DNA of 49,341 nt from Candidatus Bathyarchaeota archaeon (GTDB lineage Archaea; Thermoproteota; Bathyarchaeia; Bathyarchaeales; Bathycorpusculaceae): NCBI GenBank assembly GCA_016927895.1, contig JAFGLT010000026.1, positions 1 through 49,341 of the forward strand. The letters are read 5' to 3'. Positions 25,871 through 33,884 of the stretch are shown one piece after another. The position numbers and the translations under genes were made by a program. How positions within the stretch are numbered: the first letter of the stretch is position 1; the number at the start of each line of letters is the position of its first letter. The notes below the pieces were generated by a model. That model made no database searches, was not told where the DNA came from, and saw nothing but the letters and a program-made list of their open reading frames with translations.

Positions 25871-26464
25871 GTGGAACCTGTCTTTGCATTCCAGTTTTTT
25901 CAAGCGGTTGTAGCCCTCACTTTCGCCGTGCTTATCGCTGATTTCAGAAGAAAAGCAGGCATGGTTCCGTTAATCAACGAGAAATGGACCAGCGTGTTGC
26001 AGCTTGTTCTTCTAGCGCCACTGTTTGTTTACTCTTACACGCTCCTCACTTTGAACGCCCTGTCGCCATTCGACCTATCCAGTTTCGGCCTGACTTTTCT
26101 GGGCACGTTCATTGTGGTGAAAGCAAAATGGGACCTTGCAAGGCATCACACTTGGACTGGCTTCTGCTTGGACACGCCTAAGCTTGTTTCTCACGGCATA
26201 TACTCGTACATACGGCACCCGCTTTACGCCGGCGTTTACCTGTTTGTTTCAGGGTTAATGCTGACGGTTACGTTGCATGCAAGCTGGTATCTGATTGTGC
26301 CTGTAGGGCTTGCATTAGTGTATATTTTTTCGTTTCTAGCAGTTTCAGCTTCACGAGAAACTAAGAGACTTGAAAAGAAGCTGGGGCAGGAATTCACAGA
26401 GTACAAGAATCAAGTTCACTTCTGTCTGCCCTTGCGGAAATATGCGAAACAAGAGCAGTCGTAG
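25871..26464 (+). CDS. isoprenylcysteine carboxyl methyltransferase-like membrane protein
   Basis: About 197 aa with roughly five TM segments. The catalytic C-terminal part is diagnostic of the ICMT/PEMT fold: LVSHGIYSYIRHPLYAGVYL, where the G-x-Y-x-x-x-R-H-P motif binds S-adenosylmethionine, and later RETKRLEKKLGQEFTEYK. The frame is open back to ATG 25793, but GTG 25871 places the first TM directly at the N-terminus and is preferred; this start is uncertain. Methylation of a membrane isoprenoid or thiol is likely. A second, distinct member lies at 27188. Confidence 0.8.
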   Translation: MEPVFAFQFFQAVVALTFAVLIADFRRKAGMVPLINEKWTSVLQLVLLAPLFVYSYTLLTLNALSPFDLSSFGLTFLGTFIVVKAKWDLARHHTWTGFCLDTPKLVSHGIYSYIRHPLYAGVYLFVSGLMLTVTLHASWYLIVPVGLALVYIFSFLAVSASRETKRLEKKLGQEFTEYKNQVHFCLPLRKYAKQEQS

Positions 26465-26583
26465 ACGTCAAGTTTGCTTGTGCATTTATTAGGTTGTTTG
26501 TTACACTTTAATTGATGTTCAGTGTCTACTTGGACGCGGAATATTGCAGACTATAATCAACAATAAAAAAAGGAGTTGAAAAA

Positions 26584-26961
26584 ATGGCAGAAGAAACAGC
26601 CCCGAAACCAGAAGCCGAAAAAGCACCAGCTAAACCAGCCGCTGAAGCACCAAAGAAACCAGTCGCGAAGCCAGCGGAGAAGAACCCTGAGGTTATTTTC
26701 ATCGGAAACAAGCCGCCCATGAGCTATGTGATGGCAGTCATCACTGCGATGTCTTCAGGAAATGTCTCTGAGATTATGCTTAAAGCCAGAGGCAAAGCAA
26801 TAACCACTGCTGTGGACGTAGCTGAAATAACCACCAACCGCTTCATTAAAGACCTCAAAGTCACAGCTATAGGCATCGGAACAGAAGAGATGCCCCCCAG
26901 AGAAGGCGACAACAGGTCAAGAATGGTTTCAACAATGGAGATAAAACTCACAAAGCAATAG
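26584..26961 (+). CDS. albA: chromatin protein Alba with N-terminal tail
   Basis: 125-aa Alba-family DNA/RNA-binding protein. The Alba domain starts at about residue 37 (VIFIGNKPPMSYVMAVI), with the lysine-bearing loop position near IGNKPP, and ends with EGDNRSRMVSTMEIKL. The first ~36 residues form an alanine/proline/lysine/glutamate-rich tail, recalling the disordered tails of eukaryotic linker histones. AAAAAAGGAG precedes the ATG by 8 nt. It is monocistronic. Alba coats DNA and bridges duplexes; the tail could alter compaction (inference). Confidence 0.93.
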   Translation: MAEETAPKPEAEKAPAKPAAEAPKKPVAKPAEKNPEVIFIGNKPPMSYVMAVITAMSSGNVSEIMLKARGKAITTAVDVAEITTNRFIKDLKVTAIGIGTEEMPPREGDNRSRMVSTMEIKLTKQ

Positions 26962-27187
26962 CAACGCTGAACAAAAAAATACTTCTCCCCTAATTTTTTG
27001 CACACCCAAAAAACCAAAAACAACCACTAAACCACTTTTTTGCATGTAACTTATGGAAAAGAGCGATAGCGTGCAAGTGATGGGTCGCTGAGATTTAAAC
27101 CCAGCCCTCAGGGGACGTTTCCAGCAATGATTTTTTTTCAAGCTTTTCTCATTAGGCTTAAGTATTCAGCAAACAGATAACGAATTG

Positions 27188-27895
27188 ATGACTAGAAAAA
27201 GCAGTGAAGAGGCTAAAGTTGCCGCAGTAAAACAGGGCGCCGTATCATCGGTGATGTTGCTTATTCAAATAGCTATCTACTTTTTATCCGCTGGTTATGT
27301 TGGGGTTCGACCATGGATTTTCTTTGCTGCGTCTTTTTTGCATTACGTCGTTAGCATAGGCGCCCAATACAAGTTGAATCCTGAGCTTCTGGCTGCAAGG
27401 CTCGTCGTGAAGAGAAAGGGATCAAAAACGTGGGATGAAATACTAATGCGGGCAAGCAACCTCGTTGTTCTAATAGGCTTGCCTGTGGCAGCAGGTTTGG
27501 ACGTTGGCAGGTTTGGCTGGTCAAGTCTGGATGTCACTTTCATGATTCCAGGGTTTATTTTGCTTGGTTTCTCCACGCTTGTTCTAAACTGGGCGATGGC
27601 AACGAACCCCTTTTTCGAACCAACCGTGAGGATACAAACAGATAGGAGTCATAAAGTGATTACGAAAGGTCCTTACGGTTTCGTGAGGCACCCGGGATAC
27701 CTCGCTGGCCTGTTATATGTTTTCTCTTTCCCACTAATAGTTGGATCAGCCTTCGCAATTGTTGCCGCTGGAATATACACGGTTCTCATCACGTTGCGTA
27801 CATCACTCGAAGACAAAACACTTTCCAGAGAATTAGCTGGATACGCAGAGTATTCTAAGAAAGTACGATACAAGCTATTCCCTTGGATATTGTAG
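27188..27895 (+). CDS. isoprenylcysteine methyltransferase-like membrane protein (second)
   Basis: 235-aa membrane methyltransferase. There are about five to six TM segments, and the C-terminal SAM-binding region is clear: VITKGPYGFVRHPGYLAGLLY with the G-P-Y-x-x-x-R-H-P core, then LEDKTLSRELAGYAEYSKKV. ATG 27188 is preferred over the TTG one codon earlier. Its stop is only 24 bp from the left target-site duplication of the casposon-like element, so the element lies between this gene and the tRNA-Pro it targets. The target lipid or thiol is unknown. Confidence 0.85.
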   Translation: MTRKSSEEAKVAAVKQGAVSSVMLLIQIAIYFLSAGYVGVRPWIFFAASFLHYVVSIGAQYKLNPELLAARLVVKRKGSKTWDEILMRASNLVVLIGLPVAAGLDVGRFGWSSLDVTFMIPGFILLGFSTLVLNWAMATNPFFEPTVRIQTDRSHKVITKGPYGFVRHPGYLAGLLYVFSFPLIVGSAFAIVAAGIYTVLITLRTSLEDKTLSRELAGYAEYSKKVRYKLFPWIL

Positions 27896-27919
27896 CAACG
27901 GGGACTATTTACCACTGCA

Positions 27920-27933
27920 GAAATCGTGGTGGG
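27920..27933. repeat. target-site duplication, left copy (14 bp)
   Basis: GAAATCGTGGTGGG, identical to 36948-36961. It immediately precedes the left terminal inverted repeat. Its complement is CCCACCA followed by CGATTTC, that is, the end of the tRNA-Pro acceptor with CCA plus seven downstream bases. Confidence 0.95.
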
Positions 27934-27998
27934 CACACACACACAGTTTCTAATTGTTAATTGTTAAGCGGAAACCTACGGTTTCCACACCTTCCCTT
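27934..27998 (+). repeat. left terminal inverted repeat, 65 bp
   Basis: Perfect inverse of 36883-36947. It opens with six CA units, then GTTTC, tandem AATTGTT copies (27953-27966), a 17-bp hairpin GGAAACC-TAC-GGTTTCC (27970-27986), and ends ACACCTTCCCTT. Confidence 0.97.
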
Positions 27999-28052
27999 AG
28001 ATGCAAAATTATTTTACAAGAATCATTCAATTAGTTCAACTGGTGAAATAGA

Positions 28053-28850
28053 TTGGATCTGTTTGATGCGTATTATCTAGGAACACTAATTGAGTATCTC
28101 AGAAGCATGAGTTACATTTTGCCGATTGTCAAAACTCGGAAGGTTACAGAGGAATTGACTGTTCTTGATACCTTTCGAGAAGTTGAGAAGATTTTAGAGT
28201 ATGCTGAAATCGAGGGACTAATTGAAGACAAAGTATGTTATTGGAAAAACAGGTTAGGAAGAGACTATAGGAGCAATCAGACTCTTAAAAAGAAAGATGC
28301 AGAAGAAATAAGAAATGATGCCAAGGCAATGGATGAATTACTTTGCACTGAAATTCTGAATCGCCCAGCATTAGAGTTGTGCTATAGGGGACGCTTAGAT
28401 TCAAAAGAGTTGCTCCGAACTTCTGAAGGTAAGCGCAGTGCACTTTTCAATATAAAAACTTGGAAGGAGTTGCCAAAAATTGCCAAAAGCGATTTTGCGG
28501 ATAGCGCTACGTGTCTACTTACTGGAGCGTCAACACCTGCTGCAATGGTTTGTTTGCGAGGAATGGAAGCGGTAATACGAAAATACTATCGAACAAAAAT
28601 TGGAGATCCAAAAAGGAAAGGACTTTTTGACTTAATTGATGAATTGAAAAAGCTGCCAAATGCTAACAAGAGCCTTTTAGGGTATTTAGATTATATTCGT
28701 GCTGAAAAACGAAATTTTGCACAACATCCTAATAGAATATTCACTCAAGAGGAAGCTGAGAGAGTTTTCATGCAGATCGTCAACGCTGTTCATGATTTGT
28801 ACTCAACATCAGATAATTTGAAATCTCAATCAAAATCAAAGAGTCTGTAA
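28053..28850 (+). CDS. HEPN-like protein of the casposon
   Basis: 265 aa. The C-terminal ~120 residues form an all-helical HEPN/DUF4145-like domain with the R-x4-H motif RNFAQH (R220-H225) followed by NRIFTQEEAERVFMQIVNAV. In active HEPN proteins this arginine and histidine cleave RNA. The N-terminal half is helical with no recognised domain. TTG 28053 is the likely start, with GGTGA 7 nt upstream. It is the first gene inside the left inverted repeat and converges with a membrane-protein gene (25-bp overlap). A defence or toxin role is plausible (inference). Confidence 0.7.
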   Translation: MDLFDAYYLGTLIEYLRSMSYILPIVKTRKVTEELTVLDTFREVEKILEYAEIEGLIEDKVCYWKNRLGRDYRSNQTLKKKDAEEIRNDAKAMDELLCTEILNRPALELCYRGRLDSKELLRTSEGKRSALFNIKTWKELPKIAKSDFADSATCLLTGASTPAAMVCLRGMEAVIRKYYRTKIGDPKRKGLFDLIDELKKLPNANKSLLGYLDYIRAEKRNFAQHPNRIFTQEEAERVFMQIVNAVHDLYSTSDNLKSQSKSKSL

Positions 28851-29449
28851 TCATATCTTTTGCTAAAAACTCGCTCAAACAAGAATATTAAACATAAAAA
28901 CATAGCAACGGTGATCCCTAGAACAACATTGTACACTGGGTTAGCTCTATCTAGATCAAAAGAGAATTGCATGGCAGTCATAACAAATGACGCGAAGTAT
29001 GCGCCGAGCAAAGCTGCTAAGAACAAAATAGACAGATGTCTGTATTTGGGACTTTCCTTTATTTTACCCCATGCCCTTAACGCATAAAAGACTGAGGCAA
29101 ATAGTACAATGAAGATGCTCAAGGCTAGTTTTGGTAAGTAATCCTCAACGAGAAAATTTACATAAAAGAAAACAATCGCTGCCGAGAAGGTCACACTTTG
29201 GAGTAATACATCATCTTCTCTTCTAAGCTCATCAGCTTTTGCCTTTAAAATCTGAATCTTGTAATGCTCAGCAATTTTTGCCCCGAGATGAAGAAGAATA
29301 GTACCAACACCAATAGTAATTAGGAAATACAAAGAGGTGTTTAATACAAAAAGTACTGCTTCGAGAAGAATACCGAGCACAGAAACAACTATTATAAACA
29401 AAATAGGGCTGAAAAAGAGTAACGTAAAAATCTTAAATGAGTTTTTCAT
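28826..29449 (-). CDS. polytopic membrane protein of the casposon
   Basis: 207 aa with about five or six hydrophobic helices: ~8-30, ~33-52, ~85-100, ~105-122, ~138-160 and ~172-190. A charged cytoplasmic segment (ILKAKADELRREDD) lies between the second and third helices. It is not recognised as a family. Start ATG 29449. It overlaps the end of the HEPN-like gene in convergent orientation. Pairing of a HEPN-type protein with a membrane protein recalls abortive-infection modules, but nothing in the sequence proves it. Confidence 0.6.
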   Translation of the reverse strand: MKNSFKIFTLLFFSPILFIIVVSVLGILLEAVLFVLNTSLYFLITIGVGTILLHLGAKIAEHYKIQILKAKADELRREDDVLLQSVTFSAAIVFFYVNFLVEDYLPKLALSIFIVLFASVFYALRAWGKIKESPKYRHLSILFLAALLGAYFASFVMTAMQFSFDLDRANPVYNVVLGITVAMFLCLIFLFERVFSKRYDYRLFDFD

Positions 29450-29540
29450 CGAATTTCACTATATGTTGTCCTAATTTAAGATTTCTTCCTTTTTTCATTA
29501 AGAGTATTGCGAGCATCATCGACAAAAAAATATTGAGCGC

Positions 29541-29604
29541 GGTGGGCACACACACTTTTTTTGGAATTCTTGTTCTATCGTAGATAGGGAAGGTGTGGAA
29601 ACCG
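29541..29604. repeat. internal relic of element ends
   Basis: Within the element, GGTGGGCACACACAC (29541-29555) repeats the target/left-end junction (GGTGGG then CA units). Thirty bases later, AGGGAAGGTGTGGAAACCG (29586-29604) is an exact 19-bp copy of the inner part of the right inverted repeat (36884-36902) in the same orientation. The sequences between and beyond are only weakly similar. Confidence 0.8.
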
Positions 29605-29621
29605 ATTTTTGTTTCTTAATA

Positions 29622-30935
29622 TTACTTTTTGAGCATCTTATTCTTCTTTAGATCACTAATTTCCGAGATTTGCCAAGAAGTGTCTTTAACAAGACATTCA
29701 CGATCTTTAGGTACTTTCGCGTATTTGATATCTATCTTATTCCTTTTTGCCATAGTGACTGCCTCCTTTTCGACCGAATCTGAATTTGTAACAAACCACG
29801 CATGAAGGGTCACCCTTTTTCCTTCTGCCATACCCTTTTCCTTTTCATGATCACGCACTGCACGTACAAGCTTGCAGAATTTCTCGATTTCAGTAATGTC
29901 TATGGGTTGATTGTTAAACCTGAGTTTGCACTCGCAAATCGTGATTGTAACTACTGATTCCCCTTTGAAAGCATATACATCGATGTCTCGACCTAAGTAA
30001 GGAGGTTTGTAGTTGCAGTGGGAATATGTATACTGAAATTCGCGTCTTAGATAGGACTCCACTTCTCTCTCAAACTTGTATGATGCAAGATTATCCAGAT
30101 AGCTATCAGTCTTTTCTCGAAATTGTTGAAATGCATGCATCATTTCATCTGCAATGCCTGCTTGCTTGAGTAAACTTGAGAATGTATTCAGATGCTCTTT
30201 TAGAGAAATAGTGGAAGTCAATCCCTCTTTATAGGCAAACCAGCTAGGGTCTTCTTGAAATGCTTTTATCGCAGCGTCAAGCGCAAGTTCGACCTGTTCC
30301 AAAGCCCCTGTGAAATCCTTTTCTTTCAAAGAGATCATCAATTTGCAGATGTGAATTTCTCTTTCCGAAGATTTGGTCAATGCTTTACTCTTGACCGATC
30401 GTGCATAGTCCCCTCCAATAGCTTCTAACTTCATCCAATTTTTCTTTTCCTGCATAAAGTGGCTCAGAGCTTGAGTCCAATCATCCCGCATCTTTGCATC
30501 TTTGCCATTACAATTGGCAACCAAGGCTAATAGTTGAGTTTGGTGAGCAAGAGAGTCTTGGATAAAATTCACATAGCTATCCAGGCTTATCGGTATTTGA
30601 GAGTCAGCTAATGCATATTGCTTTGCAGCTCTCTGGAAAAATTTTGCTGCTCGGGCAGGATGTTCTGAGTAATAAAAAAAATTGCCAAGTGACTTGCAAG
30701 AGTTTCCAATATTGATGTGAAAATTCGCCAAATTGATTGACTGTTGAAGCGGATCATTCGTGTCTTGTCTTGCTAATTCGTAATATCTTGCACTTTTCCT
30801 TGCGATCTTCGCTGCTTCCAAAAAGAGTTCTTCTTTTATTTGAAATGAATGCGCTTCGTTATCCAGCTTGAAAGCTTCCTTTTCTGCTTCGCGTGCTCGA
30901 ATTTCCCACTTGGAACTAGGTATTTCACTCACCAT
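29622..30935 (-). CDS. helical-repeat protein with C-terminal PD-(D/E)XK nuclease domain
   Basis: 437 aa. Residues ~15-270 are TPR-like helical repeats with alternating small and aromatic residues (SARYYELARQ, RAAKFFQRAAKQYALA). The C-terminal ~150 residues hold a restriction-endonuclease-like core: an acidic helix FEREVESYLRREF, GRDIDVYAF with D317/D319, and ICECKLRF with E335 and K337. That is the D...E-x-K active site of Mrr/Holliday-junction-type nucleases. Known casposons often carry HNH nucleases instead. It could act in element processing or in defence. It is the last gene of the minus-strand block. Confidence 0.75.
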   Translation of the reverse strand: MVSEIPSSKWEIRAREAEKEAFKLDNEAHSFQIKEELFLEAAKIARKSARYYELARQDTNDPLQQSINLANFHINIGNSCKSLGNFFYYSEHPARAAKFFQRAAKQYALADSQIPISLDSYVNFIQDSLAHQTQLLALVANCNGKDAKMRDDWTQALSHFMQEKKNWMKLEAIGGDYARSVKSKALTKSSEREIHICKLMISLKEKDFTGALEQVELALDAAIKAFQEDPSWFAYKEGLTSTISLKEHLNTFSSLLKQAGIADEMMHAFQQFREKTDSYLDNLASYKFEREVESYLRREFQYTYSHCNYKPPYLGRDIDVYAFKGESVVTITICECKLRFNNQPIDITEIEKFCKLVRAVRDHEKEKGMAEGKRVTLHAWFVTNSDSVEKEAVTMAKRNKIDIKYAKVPKDRECLVKDTSWQISEISDLKKNKMLKK

Positions 30936-31011
30936 CGATATACTATGTTAGCTTGGATTTATGCTTTGATTTTGTGTTCAGCCAAGAGCGCCTGCGAGTT
31001 CAAACCTGAAG

Positions 31012-31884
31012 TCACAGCTCTTTGAAATCATAGTTTATCCATTTAGAGAGACCCATTATTTTGTCAATATCTTCTTGGATAACCCTATTGTCCCCTCTCA
31101 GAACAGCAAGAGCCTCAGTAATAGCATTCAACTGAATTTGATGCCTATATGGAAGAGAACCAGTAGCTTTTGAAAGGAGTTCCTCGCAAATGTGCAACTG
31201 GCGTAGCAAATGTTCAGGGCAGAATACCTCTTTAGGTCTCTTCTTGATACTCATTTTTACTTTTTCAATTGGGTCAGGTGTTTTAGCATCAATAGACTTC
31301 ATTATGCTGGCGGTTGTCGCAATTGAATGGCTGAAAGAAAACGGCAATAGCCTAGATAGAAATCCTGTACCTTTCCATGCCTTGTGAAATTCTTGATAGC
31401 TGTCATGTGTTGTTGCAGTAATCAATCCTGCCCTAACAGGCTTATTAGACTTGAATTCAAGATGGTAATCGGAGAGATCAACTACTCCTTCCTCTGTCAT
31501 GCTCCGCAAAACAGCAACCAAAGTGTTGCGTGTGTTCTTGCCATGACTCATACAGTTGGTGAAATCTGGAATAGCTAAGAACTTCTTTTCGCCATTCTTC
31601 ACTTTACCGAGAAACTCGACCAAGTACTTTGGTGTAATATCATTCACATAACTAACTTCTTTCATCTTTGCCAATGGAGAAAGTAATCTTGATTTGCCTA
31701 TTCCCGGCTTTCCCAAAAGCAATAGAGAAATCGGTTTTGGACAGGATTTCAAGCAAGCAGTCTGCAACACTAGATTTTCCATGAGCAGTATGGGATAGTC
31801 AGAGTGGGTCACTTGCCCCAAAAATGAACCCTGATATGTATGGTTACTTTTTAAGGTAAGTGGGTCAACCTGAGCAGTCTTCAC
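31012..31884 (-). CDS. AAA+ ATPase of the casposon
   Basis: 290 aa. Walker A GKPGIGKS is at 58-65, a Walker B-like strand FLAIPDF at 102-108 carries one acidic residue, a sensor-1-like strand LITATTHDS follows, and GTGFLSRLLPFSF provides a candidate arginine finger. The C-terminal helical lid ends with a VIQEDIDKIMGLSKW segment. It resembles MCM- and phage-type helicase or loader ATPases in layout, but no precise family is assigned. Its start overlaps the preceding gene by 4 bp (ATGA). In an element without a polymerase it is the best candidate for recruiting host replication (inference). Confidence 0.72.
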   Translation of the reverse strand: MKTAQVDPLTLKSNHTYQGSFLGQVTHSDYPILLMENLVLQTACLKSCPKPISLLLLGKPGIGKSRLLSPLAKMKEVSYVNDITPKYLVEFLGKVKNGEKKFLAIPDFTNCMSHGKNTRNTLVAVLRSMTEEGVVDLSDYHLEFKSNKPVRAGLITATTHDSYQEFHKAWKGTGFLSRLLPFSFSHSIATTASIMKSIDAKTPDPIEKVKMSIKKRPKEVFCPEHLLRQLHICEELLSKATGSLPYRHQIQLNAITEALAVLRGDNRVIQEDIDKIMGLSKWINYDFKEL

Positions 31885-32261
31885 TGTAACATTTCCCCTT
31901 TTTCGTAGATTGTACGCAGTACATTTTCACGGACTTCGAACAGCTTGTTCCACTCTTTTAGACCAGATTTGACTCTTGCACGATTGAAATCAACTCGCCT
32001 AGAGTCATCGCCTAGAAGCCACTGAAGCATGTTAGCTAGTTCAGAATTAATTGCTGGTTTGATCCTTATGTAGAAATGTAACCCTTTCTTTTTGCTCTCA
32101 CACACACTAATCGAATTCACTGTTACGCTAAAGTCGCTGCATGTTTTTGTAATTACGTTAACGTAGAAGGGTATCCAGTCTTCATCTGGAAAGCAGTCTT
32201 TGTCAATCTTCAGTTCACTGACTTCTTCGCTTTCTCTTGAATTTCCGTTTCTTCTTAACAT
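31881..32261 (-). CDS. hypothetical protein, 126 aa, in ATPase operon
   Basis: Not recognised. The middle is beta-rich with SVCESKKKGLHFYIRIKP, and the end has LLGDDSRRVDFNRARV followed by WNKLFEVRE, a pattern that looks conserved because it mixes invariant-type glycine, aspartate and tryptophan. The frame from ATG 32261 overlaps the upstream gene by 47 bp, so a later start is possible. Its stop overlaps the AAA+ start by 4 bp, indicating translational coupling and probably joint function with the ATPase. Confidence 0.6.
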   Translation of the reverse strand: MLRRNGNSRESEEVSELKIDKDCFPDEDWIPFYVNVITKTCSDFSVTVNSISVCESKKKGLHFYIRIKPAINSELANMLQWLLGDDSRRVDFNRARVKSGLKEWNKLFEVRENVLRTIYEKGEMLQ

Positions 32262-32604
32262 AAGTCAACACTCTTGAAGGGAATCCAAACGCCTTCCACT
32301 TTTTTCCTCTTATTTCCATTCTTCGTGATTCAATTTGGATAAGGTCATCAGACTTTTCACGAATGGTTTTCTGTTCCCTTTCAAAGGAGACCCTTATTTC
32401 GCGTTTGGGAATCCACCGTTTGAATTTTCGGTAAATATTTTGTTGAAAATGACGTACACCTCGTTTAGCTAAATGCTCTCGTATTTTTCTGATGTCTCCT
32501 TCTCTAGCTACTTTGTAATGCATCTCATATTCTCTGACATGCTCAGCTTCTTTGTCATACCAAAAACTCGCTATGGTCATTCTATAGATTCTAACTTTGG
32601 TCAT
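32215..32604 (-). CDS. basic hypothetical protein, 129 aa
   Basis: Strongly basic protein (REIRVSFEREQKTIREK, and a C-terminus full of lysine and arginine: KKKRKFKRKRRSQ). The N-terminal region contains aromatic strands and KVAREGDIRKIREHLAKRGV. No family is recognised. The composition suggests nucleic-acid binding. It overlaps the downstream gene by 47 bp and the upstream winged-helix gene by 14 bp, giving a compact operon of four overlapping genes. Confidence 0.55.
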   Translation of the reverse strand: MTKVRIYRMTIASFWYDKEAEHVREYEMHYKVAREGDIRKIREHLAKRGVRHFQQNIYRKFKRWIPKREIRVSFEREQKTIREKSDDLIQIESRRMEIRGKKWKAFGFPSRVLTYVKKKRKFKRKRRSQ

Positions 32605-32851
32605 TGCTATTCACCTCTGCCATGCTAATTACATTCATTTTTTCACGGTTGCTGAAAACCCATGACTTTCCAGTTTTTAATCCTGCGATTTTACCTTCAA
32701 CCATCAGTTCCAACAAAAGGGCTTTCGTCGTTTCCCAGACTTTTATTCCAGCTTTTCTTCGGATCGTTTCAATTGCTAATGGGCACTCAGCTTTCAGGAC
32801 AACACTTAAAATTGATTCACGATATTTTTCATATTCAGTCACGTTATGCAC
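32591..32851 (-). CDS. small winged-helix protein of the casposon
   Basis: 86 aa. Helices CPLAIETIRRKAGIKVWETT and ALLLELMVEGKIAGLK with a wing GKSWVFSNRE form a classic winged helix. It opens the minus-strand operon and is divergent from the gene at 32886, with only 34 bp between the two annotated starts. It may regulate the operon or bind element DNA. Confidence 0.65.
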   Translation of the reverse strand: MHNVTEYEKYRESILSVVLKAECPLAIETIRRKAGIKVWETTKALLLELMVEGKIAGLKTGKSWVFSNREKMNVISMAEVNSNDQS

Positions 32852-32885
32852 CTCGTAATTACAAAGGGGTCTTGAGGGGTACCCT

Positions 32886-33833
32886 ATGGCAACAAAAAAA
32901 GCACAATGCTGGTTTGATCATGATTCAAGCTACGAGTTATTAACCTATAACCTGCAAATGAATCAAAAAATTCGTATTAGAAGAACAAAAAAAGGAAATC
33001 TAGTATCTCCTCAAGGGTTCACATTCGAAATTGAAGAGATCGGTTTTGAAGGTGTGACTTTTCAATTAACTCGTAAAAACAAACTTGGCATCTATTATCC
33101 CATTTCAATGAATCTTGATGAAATTGTGTTGCGCTTGAACCCTGTATTAGCTGGAGCAGCGGGTATACCCGTGAAACTGACAACCACGTATGGTAGCCCT
33201 ACTAAGAAAATCCAGTCTGTCACTGAAGAAGCAGAAAAGTCTGTTATTTTGGAATGTATCAACAAGATCCAAAAGACTACAAATGAGACGGTCTTGTATT
33301 CAAGATTAATACCCGTTCGAAAATTGGCTATTAACAAGAGAATAGTCCATCAACCAGAAGTTTTGCAATGTTTAGACTCATGTCTGGAAAACCCCTTGGT
33401 CACCGAGAACATAGAGACTTTTCGATTAGTAATAGAAATTCTAAGATACATAATCTATTTTGAAGAAAAACAAAAAAGCCCCAATTTAGAAGCAATCAGG
33501 AAGATAAAGAATGATATTGCCCTGAAATTGATTTCAATACTAGAAAAACAAACAGCTAACCACTATCTTCTATATTCACTTCCATTTCTTGGTCTTTCTG
33601 GAAGAAAAGAGGCAGCAGATTTAATACTAGAGAAAATTAAAAGCAATCCTTCAAAATCTCTTGAAGCAGTTGTGGATTCATTCCTTTACGAATATGCAAA
33701 CGCACTTATCCATTTGTATCCAAAGCATAGAAGTCTAATAGATAATTTTCTCGACAAACTAATTGAATCGGGTGGTGAAGCCGCTGCTGCTGGCTTGGCT
33801 CTTCGCAAAAGGATAGTGAATGGAATAGACTGA
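32886..33833 (+). CDS. hypothetical protein with helical-repeat C-terminus
   Basis: 315 aa from ATG 32886, which has GAGGGGT 7 nt upstream; an internal ATG at 32958 would also give a reasonable protein and leave more room for promoters. The first ~90 residues are beta-rich (FEIEEIGFEGVTFQLTR). From ~110 to the end the chain is all-helical, with repeated leucine-rich units (VLQCLDSCLENPLV, YLLYSLPFLGLSGRKEAAD), consistent with HEAT-like repeats. It may be a scaffold or nucleic-acid contact protein. Convergent with cas1, 51 bp apart. Confidence 0.6.
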   Translation: MATKKAQCWFDHDSSYELLTYNLQMNQKIRIRRTKKGNLVSPQGFTFEIEEIGFEGVTFQLTRKNKLGIYYPISMNLDEIVLRLNPVLAGAAGIPVKLTTTYGSPTKKIQSVTEEAEKSVILECINKIQKTTNETVLYSRLIPVRKLAINKRIVHQPEVLQCLDSCLENPLVTENIETFRLVIEILRYIIYFEEKQKSPNLEAIRKIKNDIALKLISILEKQTANHYLLYSLPFLGLSGRKEAADLILEKIKSNPSKSLEAVVDSFLYEYANALIHLYPKHRSLIDNFLDKLIESGGEAAAAGLALRKRIVNGID

Positions 33834-33884
33834 TGCTTCCGTTGATATTTTTAATCTAAAAAGTCGAATGAAGCCTGAATATAA

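Noticed and set aside
27934-27945. CA repeats at both ends as chance microsatellites
   Set aside because: They are part of a continuous perfect 65-bp inverted repeat and abut the duplicated target, so chance is not a reasonable explanation.
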